A stretch of DNA of 64,000 nucleotides. Source: Piscicola geometra. Taxonomy: Eukaryota > Annelida > Clitellata > Hirudinida > Piscicolidae. The stretch lies in the NCBI GenBank assembly GCA_943735955.1, contig CALSEQ010000021.1:27501-91500 (forward strand). Direction: 5' to 3'. Made by a program: the position numbers and the translations under genes. Positions 11,047-22,437 of the stretch are shown here, piece by piece (positions within the stretch are counted from its first letter, which is position 1; each line of letters starts with the position of its first letter). The notes under the pieces are model-generated. The model worked only from the letters and a program-made list of their open reading frames with translations, made no database searches and was not told where the DNA came from.

Positions 11047-11312
11047 GTATCGAGCCATTCTTGAGGGCAAGTTTATGAGCTTTTTTATATTTTGCTGAAG
11101 ATAAATGCAAATATGAGCTTTATCACACTGTAAACGTGAAAAATGTTTTCTATATAATCTTTTTAAAATAAGCTAAAACTAGTTCAATAAATCATTTGAA
11201 ATGCTTAAAAATGTAATATCTACACAACTCTTCTAGCCTTCCACCACCACCACTACAACACTCATTCATATTGTCTTATCTCCCATCCTATCCACCCCCT
11301 CCCACCTCCTAG

Positions 11313-11426
11313 GCACAACAACCGCCCTCCCAGCCCTTCTCCTCCTCTTCCCCTCACGGCACCCCTCTGCTCCAACGCAAGTTCGACTCCTTCGCCAAGA
11401 ACACCTTCAAGTCGAGCTCCTTCCAC
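11313..11426 (+). CDS. Candidate exon, unassigned (38 codons)
   Basis: A pyrimidine-rich tract and acceptor CTCCTAG|GCA precede AQQPPSQPFSSSSPHGTPLL and QRKFDSFAKNTFKSSSFH. The donor is CAC|GTTCGT, phase 0. It is GC-rich with AAG/AAC/TTC codons, as in the confirmed exons. It joins in phase with the candidates at 12218 and 15537. I do not recognise the family. Confidence 0.5.
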
Positions 11427-12008
11427 GTTCGTGCTGCCATCTTCGCTCGCTTGCTTGCTGGCACTTTCCACTCCTAAATGATTTGCGCTTTCTCTTCGCC
11501 TTTAGTTTTTTGATTGTTTCATTTGTGCTCTAGATTAGTTCGTGGAGTAAATAATCTGCTATCGATTCTTCACCCGTTTTGAGCAAATTACCATTTTCAC
11601 CCACCATTGATTCAATTTATTCAGTTTTTTAGTTTTTCACAACTTCTGCAGAATTTTTATCTCGCATAAAAGCAGTTTTAACGGCCATTCAACCCGTGAT
11701 GAGGGTTCAATTAAAAAATTAGTCTGGCTTTCTCTATTACTAAATAAGGCCTCATATGAGCTCACTTTACATTCAACACGCAACCTCCTAACCCCAATAA
11801 CGACCCACTTATCAAAAGGCGTCTACCACAGCCTACATACAGTCATTACATACCGCCTACGCACACACCACACTAAAGCCAATTTAAAACTACACCAATC
11901 AACACTTCACCAACATACCACTCCCACCATACCACACTTAATTCCATCACAAACTCACATCACTCCACCACACCATATATTTTCTCACTACCACCAGCAC
12001 ACTACACA

Positions 12009-12203
<195 letters not shown>

Positions 12204-12217
12204 CGACTGGCTTCAAG

Positions 12218-12310
12218 GAGTGGGACGTGATGAAGCACTCTTCGCAGCTGTCTCTGCAGTTCGACACCAGACCGAAGTCTCGCAAGGGCAAGATCAAACG
12301 CAAGATCGTC
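12218..12310 (+). CDS. Candidate exon, basic 31-codon segment, unassigned
   Basis: The acceptor is CTTCAAG|GAG. The frame reads EWDVMKHSSQLSLQFDTRP and KSRKGKIKRKIV, with donor GTC|GTTAGT, phase 0. The basic KSRKGKIKRK tail could be a nuclear-localisation-type patch. The strong non-repetitive composition and GC-ending codons favour a real exon. The position upstream of MED13 exons suggests it may be part of that gene, but I cannot align it to MED13. Confidence 0.5.
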
Positions 12311-13240
12311 GTTAGTTGCATTCCTTCTTCTTGCCCTTTCTACCATCCTCAAACTTCGTCGTTCCTTACTTAAGAAATCCTCTGGTGAACTTCGTTTCTA
12401 ACTAGAAAAGCATGGGTTCAGGCGGCTTTATGCTGGACATGGCAAGCATGGTTTACTTTCTTGAGGTTTCAACTCGCTTGTCAGTGAGATGCATGGGGTG
12501 CATGTTAGACTTCTTGAAATGGTGATAGTTGCATCTTTGTTGCACCTGGCGCGGTTGCATGCAGCTAACGCGTCACAGCTCGAATATAATTATAAAAGCA
12601 CTACTTCTTTAATAAGCAAAAGTCAACAAACTACAATTAGGGCGTCTCTGTTCCGTTTAAAGGCGAAGTTTAAAATGGAAATGTATTTAATTCTTCCCTC
12701 GACCTGACGGCTGGCTCTTCCTTAGGCTCTCAATACTTATTTGCTGTGGAATTGAAGCTCCACAGAGACTGCCATCGAATGAGTTCCAACACGCATTCGA
12801 ATGTCCATCTTCTTTCCTCCGTGAAGGAAGCCTCAGGCTCATCGGTGAGCATTAGGCGTTCTGATTAGGCCATCCGCTCTAACTTATACGCCATAACTCA
12901 ACGGCGTTTTAAATGGATTACTTGCTTGAGCAGCCATGTGCGCTTGGATTTCCATCTGAGTGCGTGTGTTGCATTGAGATGCTGCGAAATTAGAGACTCC
13001 GTAATGAAAGTACATCCTGCTGATAAATGCAATTAGATGAATAACTAGTGGCAGTTATCGCCATCTTCGTGCCTGCTGCAATTAGGGTGAGTATGCAACG
13101 GCAATTAGCACACTCTGCGCACTTATCCTCTTTGTCGCCCTCATCACAACCTTAAAGGAAGACATTTTTAAAGAAATATTGAACTTCTTCTGGCCAATGC
13201 ACGATATAGGAATGTCCTGGAAAGCACTGCACTCGAATGT
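12311..13240. other. Intron or intergenic sequence, nothing recognised
   Basis: Mixed-composition sequence without a conserved reading frame, repeat array or transposon signature that I can identify. Confidence 0.35.
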
Positions 13241-13267
13241 GCCTCCTTGCTCCATTATTCAGCATAT

Positions 13268-14604
13268 GCCCCTCCCTCCCTTCCTTTCTTTCTTTCTTCC
13301 TTCCTCCCTTTCTTCCTTCCTTCCTTCCTTCCTCCCTCCCTTCCTTTCTTTCTTTCTTCCTTCCTCCCTTTCTTCCTTCCTTCCTTCCTTCCTCCCTCCC
13401 TTCCTTTCTTTCTTTCTTCCTTCCTCCCTTTCTTTCTTTCTTTCTTCCTTCCTCCCTTTCTTCCTTCCTTCCTTCCTTCCTCCCTCCCTTCCTTTCTTTC
13501 TTTCTTCCTTCCTCCCTTCCTTTCTTTCTTTCTTCCTTCCTCCCTTTCTTTCTTCCTTCCTTCCTTCCTCCCTCCCTTCCTTTCTTTCTTTCTTCCTTCC
13601 TCCCTTTCTTCCTTCCTTCCTTCCTTCCTCCCTCCCTTCCTTTCTTCCTTCCTCCCTTTCTTCCTTCCTTCCTTCCTTCCTCCCTCCCTTCCTTTCTTTC
13701 TTTCTTCCTTCCTCCCTTTCTTTCTTTCTTTCTTCCTTCCTCCCTTTCTTCCTTCCTTCCTTCCTTCCTCCCTCCCTTCCTTTCTTTCTTTCTTCCTTCC
13801 TCCCTTCCTTTCTTTCTTTCTTCCTTCCTCCCTTTCTTTCTTCCTTCCTTCCTTCCTCCCTCCCTTCCTTTCTTTCTTTCTTCCTTCCTCCCTTTCTTCC
13901 TTCCTTCCTTCCTTCCTCCCTCCCTTCCTTTCTTTCTTTCTTCCTTCCTCCCTTTCTTCCTTCCTTCCTTCCTTCCTCCCTCCCTTCCTTTCTTTCTTTC
14001 TTCCTTCCTCCCTTTCTTTCTTTCTTTCTTCCTTCCTCCCTTTCTTCCTTCCTTCCTTCCTTCCTCCCTCCCTTCCTTTCTTTCTTTCTTCCTTCCTCCC
14101 TTCCTTTCTTTCTTTCTTCCTTCCTCCCTTTCTTCCTTCCTTCCTTCCTTCCTCCCTCCCTTCCTTTCTTTCTTTCTTCCTTCCTTCCTTTCTTTCTTCC
14201 TTCCTCCCTTTCTTCCTTCCTCCCTTCCTTTCTTTCTTTCTTCCTTCCTCCCTCCCTTCCTTCCTTTCTTTCTTCCTTCCTCCCTTTCTTCCTTCCTTCC
14301 TTCCTTCCTTCCTTCCTTCCTTCCTTCCTTCCTTCCTTCCTTCCTTCCTTCCTTCCTTCCTTCCTTCCTTCCTTCCTTCCTTCCTTCCTTCCTTCCTTCC
14401 TTCCTTCCTTCCTTCCTTCCTTCCTTCCTTCCTTCCTTCCTTCCTTCCTTCCTTCCTTCCTTCCTTCCTTCCTTCCTTCCTTCCTTCCTTCCTTCCTTCC
14501 TTCCTTCCTTCCTTCCTTCCTTCCTTCCTTCCTTCCTTCCTTCCTTCCTTCCTTCCTTTCTTCCTTCCTTCCTTCCTTCCTTCCTTCCTTCCTTTCTTCT
14601 TTCC
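13268..14604. repeat. CCTT/CTTT satellite with a 60-bp higher-order unit
   Basis: About 1.34 kb is strand-asymmetric polypyrimidine. The first kilobase is ordered in near-identical 60-bp blocks (CTTCCTTCCTCCCTTTCTTC as the recurring core), for example from 13279, 13339 and 13399. The last 300 bp (14290-14590) is nearly pure CCTT. All frames are open; the 525-codon Arg/Lys/Glu/Gly frame and the poly-Ser/Phe/Leu/Pro frames are artefacts. Confidence 0.95.
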
Positions 14605-15536
14605 AGAGAATTCAGCGCTTGAGAAGAAGGAAAGGAGGTTTGGTTGAATGACTTGAGGAAGAAATAAATACAATTTGAAAAAAATGCTTTCAATAAGTAG
14701 CCTGAAGAGTTAAGAACAAAGCATTGCAAGGAACAATAGAGTCTTTGTTATGAGTAATAAATGCATTTTTTTATTTTATTATTATTATTATTAATAATAA
14801 TTTGTCTTCATTTTCTATCAAGCTTATTTTATAAAAAGGCATAAAAGTTTATTTGTTTTTGACGTTGTAAAGTGGGCCTGTGTAGCTGTTGACAGGGCAA
14901 ACAATTCCCTCCCACAACTCCATCAGCCTCCTCTATGTGCACAAAAGCACACACTCTAGCACACGTACAAACACATACATACAAACATAACATACAAAAT
15001 CAACTGATATACAATACAAATCAGTATTACCAAACACGCAAGATGTCATTCCAGATTAGTTCCATCACTTTCTGTGAGCCTCACAACCACGTCGGAAGCA
15101 TCGCATACATCCTTCCCAGTCACTCACAAATTAAGCCAATGTTTCGAGTGCGTATGCATAATTTGAAAGATTACTTTCATGACAAACTAAAACCTCTCTA
15201 ATCCAGCATGTTCACCACACTCGACCATTCTCCCTCCAGTTTGTGCGGTTATAGAAGGTCGTATTTGGGTTGGAATCAGCATGGCTAGGAATGTATTCTT
15301 GAAAGACTTTGAAGGATCTTGTGGAATATTGCTTGCTTGTAGCTTCCAACCATTCCTTCCACGCTTCCTCACTTGCCTTAATGCTTTCTTTATTTAAATA
15401 CTTTTGTTTTCATTATTTCACAGCTTTTTCGTTTTCCAATTCAAACAATTTCATCACTCAATGGAACTTCTAACTAACTAAAGCTACTACCCATCGACTG
15501 TCACTACCACACAGCCATCACCAACAACAACTGCAG
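14605..15536. other. Intron or intergenic sequence, nothing recognised
   Basis: Contains a short (ATT)n tract near 14780-14800 and CA-rich sequence near 14940-15000. The small + strand frame at 14935-15201 has no recognisable motif. Confidence 0.35.
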
Positions 15537-15725
15537 GAACGCATTGACTCTTTTCTGAGAGACTTTTCGAAAGAGAAAACACCACTTGCCCACACCACCA
15601 GCTACAGCTACGCGCCCAACAACAACGGTAATGCAAAGGTTTACAACAACAACAACAACGGCAGCAGCAGAAGCGGTTTTTTGAACAACTTCTCGAAACA
15701 CCGGTCCTACTCAATACAATCCATC
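15537..15725 (+). CDS. Candidate MED13-locus exon, Asn/Ser-rich
   Basis: A good acceptor (CAACTGCAG|GAA) opens ERIDSFLRDFSKEKTPLAHT, then poly-Asn segments and GSSRSGFLNNFSKHRSYSIQ to donor ATC|GTGAGT, 63 codons, phase 0 at both ends. It is in phase with the candidates at 11313 and 12218. The next exon at 15772 needs a phase-1 partner, so either the donor is GGTAATG inside this exon or a border is wrong. There is no conserved MED13 block, but the position 46 bp before a MED13-like exon supports membership. Confidence 0.5.
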
Positions 15726-15771
15726 GTGAGTCACCCCACTACTGCCATCACTTGAAAGCTTTCAACAACAG

Positions 15772-15914
15772 GACTCTCGCCTTCAAACAACAACGGCAAC
15801 AACAACGGCAACAAGTTGATCTCGATTCCACCGACGCTGATGACGGAGAACGACCTCATTCCGAACATCCAGGACCTCGACAAGATGTTCGACACCGACG
15901 AGGAGGCCGACTCG
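15772..15914 (+). CDS. MED13: Probable MED13 exon (acidic mid-region)
   Basis: The acceptor TTTCAACAACAG opens SPSNNNGNNNGNKLISIPP followed by MTENDLIPNIQDLDKMFDTD and EEADS. This resembles the acidic mid-region block of animal MED13 (SYTDLDNLFNSDEDE) in both sequence and order relative to the downstream exons. The proposed donor TCG|GTTGGT is ordinary. MED13 links the CDK8-cyclin C kinase module to core Mediator and is the module's target for turnover. Confidence 0.6.
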
Positions 15915-16089
15915 GTTGGTCTTCTTTGTGCCTGTGCCGTCAAATCCGTCTGTGAGCCGCACCACTTTGTGCCGGTTCTTTTTGTTCTTGTTGTGTTCGG
16001 GGTTCTTCTTAGAGGTTTGTGATTGATTGTCAGGTTTAATAGTATTTGTTTCATGTTGGCTTGTTCTTATTTGTGGCTCGTTGGTTTTT

Positions 16090-16275
16090 GGCGAGCGGGT
16101 TGGCTTAGATTGGACCTGCAACTTAAAGGTTGCCAGTTCGAATCCCTTTTGAGACAACCGTGAGCTATCATATACCTAGTGTATATGATGCGGTGTTTCA
16201 CGACGTATGTCGTGTGAGTGGCGCCTCAGTTGCGTGCCTTAGCGCATTACAAATAGGCATTATTTATTATATAAT
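16090..16275 (+). mobile_element. tRNA-derived SINE, family A
   Basis: The head GGCGAGCGGGTTGGCTTAGA carries a box-A-like TGGCTTAGAT, and CAGTTCGAATCC serves as box B. The body includes the palindrome ATATACCTAGTGTATAT, and an AT-rich tail follows AGCGCATTACAAATAGGC. About 10 bases are missing between the boxes compared with the copies at 55921-56100 and 62826-63006 (opposite strand). Confidence 0.8.
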
Positions 16276-16422
16276 TTTATTTGTTGTTTAGTTGTTGCTG
16301 TTTGTGGTTTGATGGTGTTGCATGTTTGTTTCGTGTTTTTTTGTTGTTGCTTGTTGTTTGATGTTTGGAAGTTTTCAAAAGTTTGGTCAAATGAAAATTA
16401 TTGTTGCTCTAATTATTTTTAG

Positions 16423-16689
16423 GGTTCAGTTTGTATGCATTTAAAAGTTTAAAAAAGTATCTTTACACCACCACTACGTCTCCTTTACTGGTCACCATCG
16501 AATCTTCTTTGCCAACCACAACCACACCACTTTGCCAACCAAACCTCCACCAGCCCACCCTTCCACTCAAGCACGACAAGTCAAGAGGCGATGCGAGCAT
16601 CACTTCGATACTGCAAGGCACTTCCCTTCTCCACAACAAACTTCTTCACAACAACAACTTCGCTGGTGCACACACCACCTTCCAACAAG
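16423..16689 (+). CDS. Candidate exon in the MED13 locus, frame unresolved
   Basis: A strong donor CAACAAG|GTAAGT at 16690 ends a region open in all three forward frames. One frame reads KHDKSRGDASITSILQGTSL and then NNNFAGAHTTFQQ; another ends LVHTPPSNK. None gives a clear MED13 block, and the codon phase does not join cleanly to the exon at 21393, so one intervening exon or a different frame is needed. The true 5' border may lie after 16520. Confidence 0.4.
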
Positions 16690-16734
16690 GTAAGTTCTTT
16701 TACTCATTTACCCACACTCTTTCACTCATTCACT

Positions 16735-16850
16735 TGAAGCGTAACGTATTGAAATATGGAAGAGAGAGAGTTTATAAATCCAAAGGCTCCTTATATACAG
16801 TACGAGACAAAGGGGACTAAGGAGTGGCCGTGTGCACATAGCGTTAGCAA
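16735..16850 (-). mobile_element. Truncated solo LTR of a short-LTR Ty3/Gypsy family
   Basis: This matches, in reverse orientation, the complete solo LTR at 23395-23521: TGAAGCGTAACG, TATTGAAATATGGAAGAG and GGGGACTAAGGAGTGGCCGT are shared in order. The 5' end of the LTR (right side here) is degraded. It lies 46 bp downstream of a splice donor. Confidence 0.75.
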
Positions 16851-17149
16851 TGCCGGTAGACGTTATGTTAATGAGCTAAAAGTGGGTTTTTTCAGAAAAC
16901 GTCATTTTAAACATGTAAAGTACCTTTATTTAAGTAACGATATTTTGAAACTAAATAAAATTATTATTAAAAAATAGATAATGCAATAACCTTTTTAATG
17001 CATTTCATTTCTATAACTTATTTTACTTTTTTTGTCTAAAATTAAACGATTCAAACAAAGAGTATACGATTTCAAGAAACGCTGTTAAACAACGGCACCT
17101 CGTATACCTTTTCATTTAATAATTACGCTAGTGAAAGAATTAATTGATT

Positions 17150-17640
17150 TTAAAAAATGATACATTTTAAAATTAAAAATTGAATTGTCTACATTTTGTG
17201 ACATGGCGCTAATCTGTTAGTTGAAATCAACTCTCTCAAATTTCGTTTTAGTGGTAAAACCCGCATAACATCTACAAAATAAAATATTTGTTAAAGAAGC
17301 ACCTTTTTATGAAAATGTATGTTATATATCTTTTGAATAAAACAAAAAAAATTCATTTTATTAATTAAATCATTTACCTTTTAATTTATTACTTTTGGAC
17401 ATACCAGGACATTTAAATTTTAAAAGCCACCGCTTGCGCGTCGTTGTCTTTCCTTTAGTCACTAAGTAACTAAAGTAAACTAAAGTTTAGTCTTTTAGAT
17501 CTACGAGTTTGAAACTCTTTAAATATTCTAGTTTAAATGAATTCTAATCCATAAAAATGCGATTAGTTATTTTAAAATGCGATATACAGAACTTATACCA
17601 TCTTCAAATTTTAAAAGTCTCACCAGCAAAATAAGTTTTA
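17150..17640 (+). repeat. Left arm of a long, diverged inverted repeat
   Basis: The best-preserved block is 17497-17550 (AGATCTACGAGTTTG ... AATTCTAATCC). It is the inverse of 20999-21052. Collinear weaker matches extend outward (GGACATTTAAATTTTAAAAG; TGGTAAAACCC) and inward (ATTTTAAAATGCGATATAC). The arm is paired with 20930-21350. Confidence 0.65.
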
Positions 17641-18339
17641 GAACTATATAAATACAAACTGAAATAGTGGCTGGAACAGACACTGACTAGAAAAAGATGA
17701 ATTTTAATCTTCGTTTAATTAATAAAAGTTCAAAACAAAATAAAAACTTTATTGAAACGTAAATCTCTGAGTTTGAGTTAAGAAACGAAAGGGTCATTAT
17801 TCTGTTTAAAATGTTACAAAATATATAAAATGCACAAAAGTTCATAATAGTTTTCATTTTTTATTCTTTATCCAAAAAGCTTTTTTCAGAGTCACTCAAT
17901 CGCAAAAAAGGTTATTATTAAGAAGTCCATGCTTTTACAGACTCGAATGTTGTTGACAACTCTTAATGTTGAATAAACTGTCTTAAAAACTGTGTTTGAA
18001 AACTTAAATTTTTTTCTAAATTTTAATTAAATTTTGTTTAAATAAAATTAATTAAATTTTATTACATACATATTTCAAGTTTAGACTCAATAAACGTTTA
18101 TTAGTGCAAAAAGATACTTTTTTCTCTATGTAATGTCTTTCAAAACGCTATAACTTATGTTTTTTTGAAGATAAATACTTTTTTTAAATGCTTTGTTTCT
18201 TTTTAGAAAATACATATACATGAAAAGTTTGAATAAATTTATTTATTTAAAACTCAAGTTATAGCAGAAAATAGTACTTTTATGCCTTCCACACCGGTCC
18301 GTGCGCACCGCCTATATTTTTAATGCTCCAAGTGAGATC

Positions 18340-20752
18340 TTTGTGTGTATGCCCTCTTGTGTGTATGCCCTCTTGTGTGTATACCCTCTTGTGTGTATAC
18401 CCTCTTGTGTGTATACCCTCTTGTGTGTATGCCCTCTGTGTGTATGCCTTCTTGTGTGTATGCCCTCTGTGTGTATGCCCTCTTGTGTGTACACCCTCTT
18501 GTGTGTATACCCTCTTGTGTGTATACCCTCTTGTGTGTATACCCTCTGTGTGTACACCCTCTTGTGTGTATGCCCTCTGTGTGTATACCCTCTTGTGTGT
18601 ATGCCCTCTTGTACAATGCCCTCTGTGTGTATGCCCTCTGTGTGTATGCCCTCTTGTGTGTATGCCATCTGTGTGTATGCCCTCTTGTGTGTATGCCCTC
18701 TTGTGTGTATACCCTCTTGTGTGTATACCCTCTGTGTGTATGCCCTCTGTGTGTATGCCCTCTGTGTGTATGCCTTCTTGTGTGTATACCCTCTTGTGTG
18801 TATGCCCTCTGTGTGTATGCCCTCTGTGTGTATGCCCTCTGTGTGTATGCCCTCTTGTGTGTATGCCATCTGTGTGTATGCCCTCTTGTGTGTATGCCCT
18901 CTTGTGTGTATACCCTTTTGTGTGTATACCCTCTGTGTGTATGCCCTCTGTGTGTATGCCCTCTGTGTGTATGCCCTCTTGTGTGTATACCCTCTGTGTG
19001 TATGCCCTCTTGTGTGTATGCCCTCTGTGTGTATGCCCTCTGTGTGTATGCCCTCTGTGTGTATGCCCTCTTGTGTGTATACCCTCTGTGTGTATGCCCT
19101 CTTGTGTGTATGCCCTCTGTGTGTATGCCCTCTGTGTGTATGCCCTCTTGTGTGTATGCCCTCTGTGTGTATACCCTCTTGTGTGTATGCCTTCTTGTGT
19201 GTATGCCCTCTGTGTGTATGCCCTCTTGTGTGTACACCCTCTTTTGTGTATACCCTCTGTGTGTATGCCCTCTGTGTGTATGCCCTCTGTGTGTATGCCC
19301 TCTGTGTGTATGCCTTCTTGTGTGTATGCCCTCTGTGTGTATGCCCTCTTGTGTGTACACCCTCTTGTGTGTATACCCTCTTGTGTGTATACCCTCTTGT
19401 GTGTATACCCTCTGTGTGTACACCCTCTTGTGTGTATGCCCTCTGTGTGTATACCCTCTTGTGTGTATGCCCTCTTGTACAATGCCCTCTGTGTGTATGC
19501 CCTCTGTGTGTATGCCCTCTGTGTGTATGCCCTCTTGTGTGTATGCCCTCTTGTGTGTATGCCCTCTGTGTGTATGCCCTCTGTGTGTATGCCCTCTGTG
19601 TGTATGCCCTCTTGTGTGTATGCCATCTGTGTGTATGCCCTCTTGTGTGTGTGCCCTCTTGTGTGTATACCCTCTTGTGTTTATACCCTCTGTGTGTATG
19701 CCCTCTGTGTGTATGCCCTCTGTGTGTATGCCTTCTTGTGTGTATACCCTCTTGTGTGTATGCCCTCTGTGTGTATGCCCTCTGTGTGTATGCCCTCTGT
19801 GTGTATGCCTTCTTGTGTGTATGCCCTCTTGTGTGTATGCCCTCTTGTGTGTATGCCATCTGTGTGTATGCCCTCTTGTGTGTATGCCCTCTTGTGTGTA
19901 TACCCTTTTGTGTGTATACCCTCTGTGTGTATGCCCTCTGTGTGTATGCCCTCTTGTGTGTATACCCTCTGTGTGTATGCCCTCTTGTGTGTATGCCATC
20001 TGTGTGTATGCCCTCTTGTGTGTATGCCCTCTTGTGTGTATACCCTTTTGTGTGTATACCCTCTGTGTGTATGCCCTCTGTGTGTATGCCCTCTTGTGTG
20101 TATACCCTCTGTGTGTATGCCCTCTTGTGTGTATGCCCTCTGGGTGTATGCCCTCTGTGTGTATGCCCTCTTGTGTGTATGCCCTCTGTGTGTATGCCCT
20201 CTTGTGTGTATGCCCTCTGTGTGTATGCCCTCTTGTGTGTATGCCATCTGTGTGTATGCCCTCTTGTGTGTATGCCCTCTTGTGTGTATACCCTCTTGTG
20301 TGTATACCCTCTGTGTGTATGCCCTCTGTGTGTATGCCCTCTTGTGTGTATACCCTCTTGTGTGTATGCCCTCTGTGTGTATGCCCTCTGTGTGTATGCC
20401 CTCTGTGTGTATGCCCTCTTGTGTGTATGCCCTCTTGTGTGTATGCCCTCTGTGTGTATGCCCTCTGTGTGTATGCCCTCTTGTGTGTATACCCTCTTGT
20501 GTGTATGCCCTCTGTGTGTATGCCCTCTGTGTGTATGCCCTCTGTGTGTATGCCCTCTTGTGTGTATGCCCTCTTGTGTGTATACCCTCTTGTGTGTATA
20601 CCCTCTGTGTGTATGCCCTCTGTGTGTATGCCCTCTGTGTGTATGCCCTCTTGTGTGTATACCCTCTTGTGTGTATGCCCTCTGTGTGTATGCCCTCTGT
20701 GTGTATGCCCTCTGTGTGTATGCCATCTGTGTGTATGCCCTCTTGTGTGTAT
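18340..20752. repeat. 2.4-kb minisatellite of 15/16-bp units inside the inverted repeat
   Basis: Two unit lengths, TGCCCTCTGTGTGTA (15) and TGCCCTCTTGTGTGTA (16), are interleaved with TAC, CAC and TGCCA variants. Longer blocks recur, for example CTCTTGTACAATGCCCTC at 18606 and 19469 with the same flanks, which indicates block duplication of roughly 0.86 kb. Very long open frames exist on both strands because the unit lacks stops in most registers. Confidence 0.95.
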
Positions 20753-20929
20753 ACTCAGCATCGCCAGTCGACATTTCAAACATTATTATCAACAATACTA
20801 GAATATTAAAATTTTAAATTACTTTTTACAATTTTTAAACAGTTTAAATTAAAAGAACATTTGACACGTTTTGAAGTGCTCAACACTTTTTCTTTTCTTG
20901 CAGCTTTTTATTTTTCAAATCATCACAAC

Positions 20930-21350
20930 TGATTGTCATATGTTTGATATACTGGTTCAGTATATTCCATTTTGAAAATAGTTTTTCTGAGTTAGTTCGG
21001 ATTAGAATGAATTTGAACTAAAAGATTTAAAGCGTGTCAAACTCGTAGATCTCAGAGTAAGAGCGTAAGAGCTGGACTTTAAAATTCAAATGTTCTGTAA
21101 ACTTAAATTTTTATAACACTAGTAAATTAATTAGGAAGTTATTTATTTCATGAAGGACAATTATTTATGTTATATTCGAAAGATTATAAAGTTTTATTTC
21201 ATACAAATTTTGAAGCATAAATAATTATTTTTAAGATTTTGAGTGGGTTTTAACACATTTTTTTTGTAAAGTTTATTTTGAGATACATAAATGATAATTT
21301 TGATTTTTAAAGTTTGTTAAAAGCGATGAATTCATCGATTTAATAATTAA
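20930..21350 (-). repeat. Right arm of the long inverted repeat
   Basis: Inverse of the left arm at 17150-17640. Aligned landmarks in reverse complement are TTTTAACACA..., CAAATTTTGAAGC, GATTATAAAG, AAACTCGTAGATCT and GGATTAGAATGAATTTGAAC. Identity is moderate with indels, so the element is old. It ends just before the exon at 21393. Confidence 0.65.
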
Positions 21351-21392
21351 ATAAATGAACATGCATACGATAATAACTCCCACTTATTTCAG

Positions 21393-21915
21393 TTCTCTCG
21401 GCGACAGCTCTCACAATTGTCCACAAGATTCAGGGCAACTAAAATATATGCAATATCAACAACAGTTAAACATTCGCAACAACAAAAACTCAACACTCAT
21501 TCAACAACAACAACAACAACAGAGCATGATCAACATGATGAACCAAAACAATCAGCCACAACAATTTCAACAACAACAACAACACAGTTTACAAAGCTCA
21601 CAACAACAACAACAACAACAGCAACATCTGCCCCAACAAAACTCACAGCTAAACCAACCTCAGCACTTGCAACACCAACACCAACAACAACAACAACACC
21701 AACAACACCAACAACAACACCAACAACAACAACAACAACACCAACAACAACAACACCAACAACAACAACACCAACAACAACAACAACACCAACAACAACA
21801 ACGCACACCTCCGAACTACGAGCTGATGTCGCCTCCTTCGAACGCGAGCAGTTCCTTCAACAAACAACTGCACTCCGTCGACTCGAACAACAACAACTCC
21901 GCATGCGGCCATGAG
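21393..21915 (+). CDS. MED13: MED13 exon, poly-Gln/His region
   Basis: The acceptor TTATTTCAG|T leads to SLGDSSHNCPQDSGQLKYMQ, then about 100 residues dominated by Gln with His and Asn from CAA/CAC repeats. The non-repetitive tail is TPPNYELMSPPSNASSSFNK ... NNNNSACGHE, with donor GAG|GTACCT, phase 0. This joins in frame to the certain MED13 exon at 25034, which is why the Gln frame is chosen over the Thr frame. It stands where other animal MED13s have Ser/Pro/Gln-rich sequence. The conserved block just upstream of the MID-like region in vertebrates (YKPENCQ...) was not seen. Confidence 0.7.
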
Positions 21916-22014
21916 GTACCTCTTTCCTTCCCTCTTCTTCTTCTTCATTACTCTCTCACCTTGAAGCTCGTTCGCGTTTGCGCCACGTTAATTTTATCTT
22001 TTTGTATTTTATTG

Positions 22015-22280
22015 TATTTTATTGTATTTTATTGTAATGTATTTTATTTTATTGTATGTATTGTATTGTATGTATTGTATTGTATGTATTGTATTGTATG
22101 TATTGTATTGTATGTATTGTATTGTATGTATTGTATTGTATGTATTGTATTGTATGTATTGTATTGTATTGCATTGCGTTGTATTGTATTTTTCTGTATT
22201 TTATTGTGTTTTTTTATTGTATTGTATTTTATTGTTTTGTACTGTATTGTATTTTATTGTATTGTATTTTTCTGTTTTGT
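22015..22280. repeat. (TGTATTGTAT)n microsatellite
   Basis: Tandem TATTGTATTG/TGTATTGTATG units follow 100 bp after the exon donor at 21916. The Cys/Ile/Val/Leu-rich frames across it are artefacts. Confidence 0.92.
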
Positions 22281-22437
22281 ATTTTTTTTATATCATTGTT
22301 TTCTGTTCTGTATTTTTAATATTATAAATAGTATTATATATAATTTCAATAATAATGGTTAATATAGATTAGCTGAGATCATCCCAATAATAAGCGTGAA
22401 TAACCACCATTTATAAACTTTAATCATAATTACCTTG

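Noticed and set aside
13152..14729. 525-codon Lys/Glu/Arg/Gly-rich - strand frame and its + strand counterparts
   Set aside because: CCTT/CTTT satellite; all frames are open and composition follows the tetranucleotide.
18280..20817. Open frames of more than 800 codons on both strands
   Set aside because: They are produced by a 15/16-bp minisatellite that lacks stops; frames overlap on both strands and there is no non-repetitive coding sequence.
21417..21914. Thr-rich frame over the CAA/CAC repeat as the MED13 reading frame
   Set aside because: The Gln frame leaves the exon at phase 0 and joins the certain MED13 exon at 25034; the Thr frame does not.
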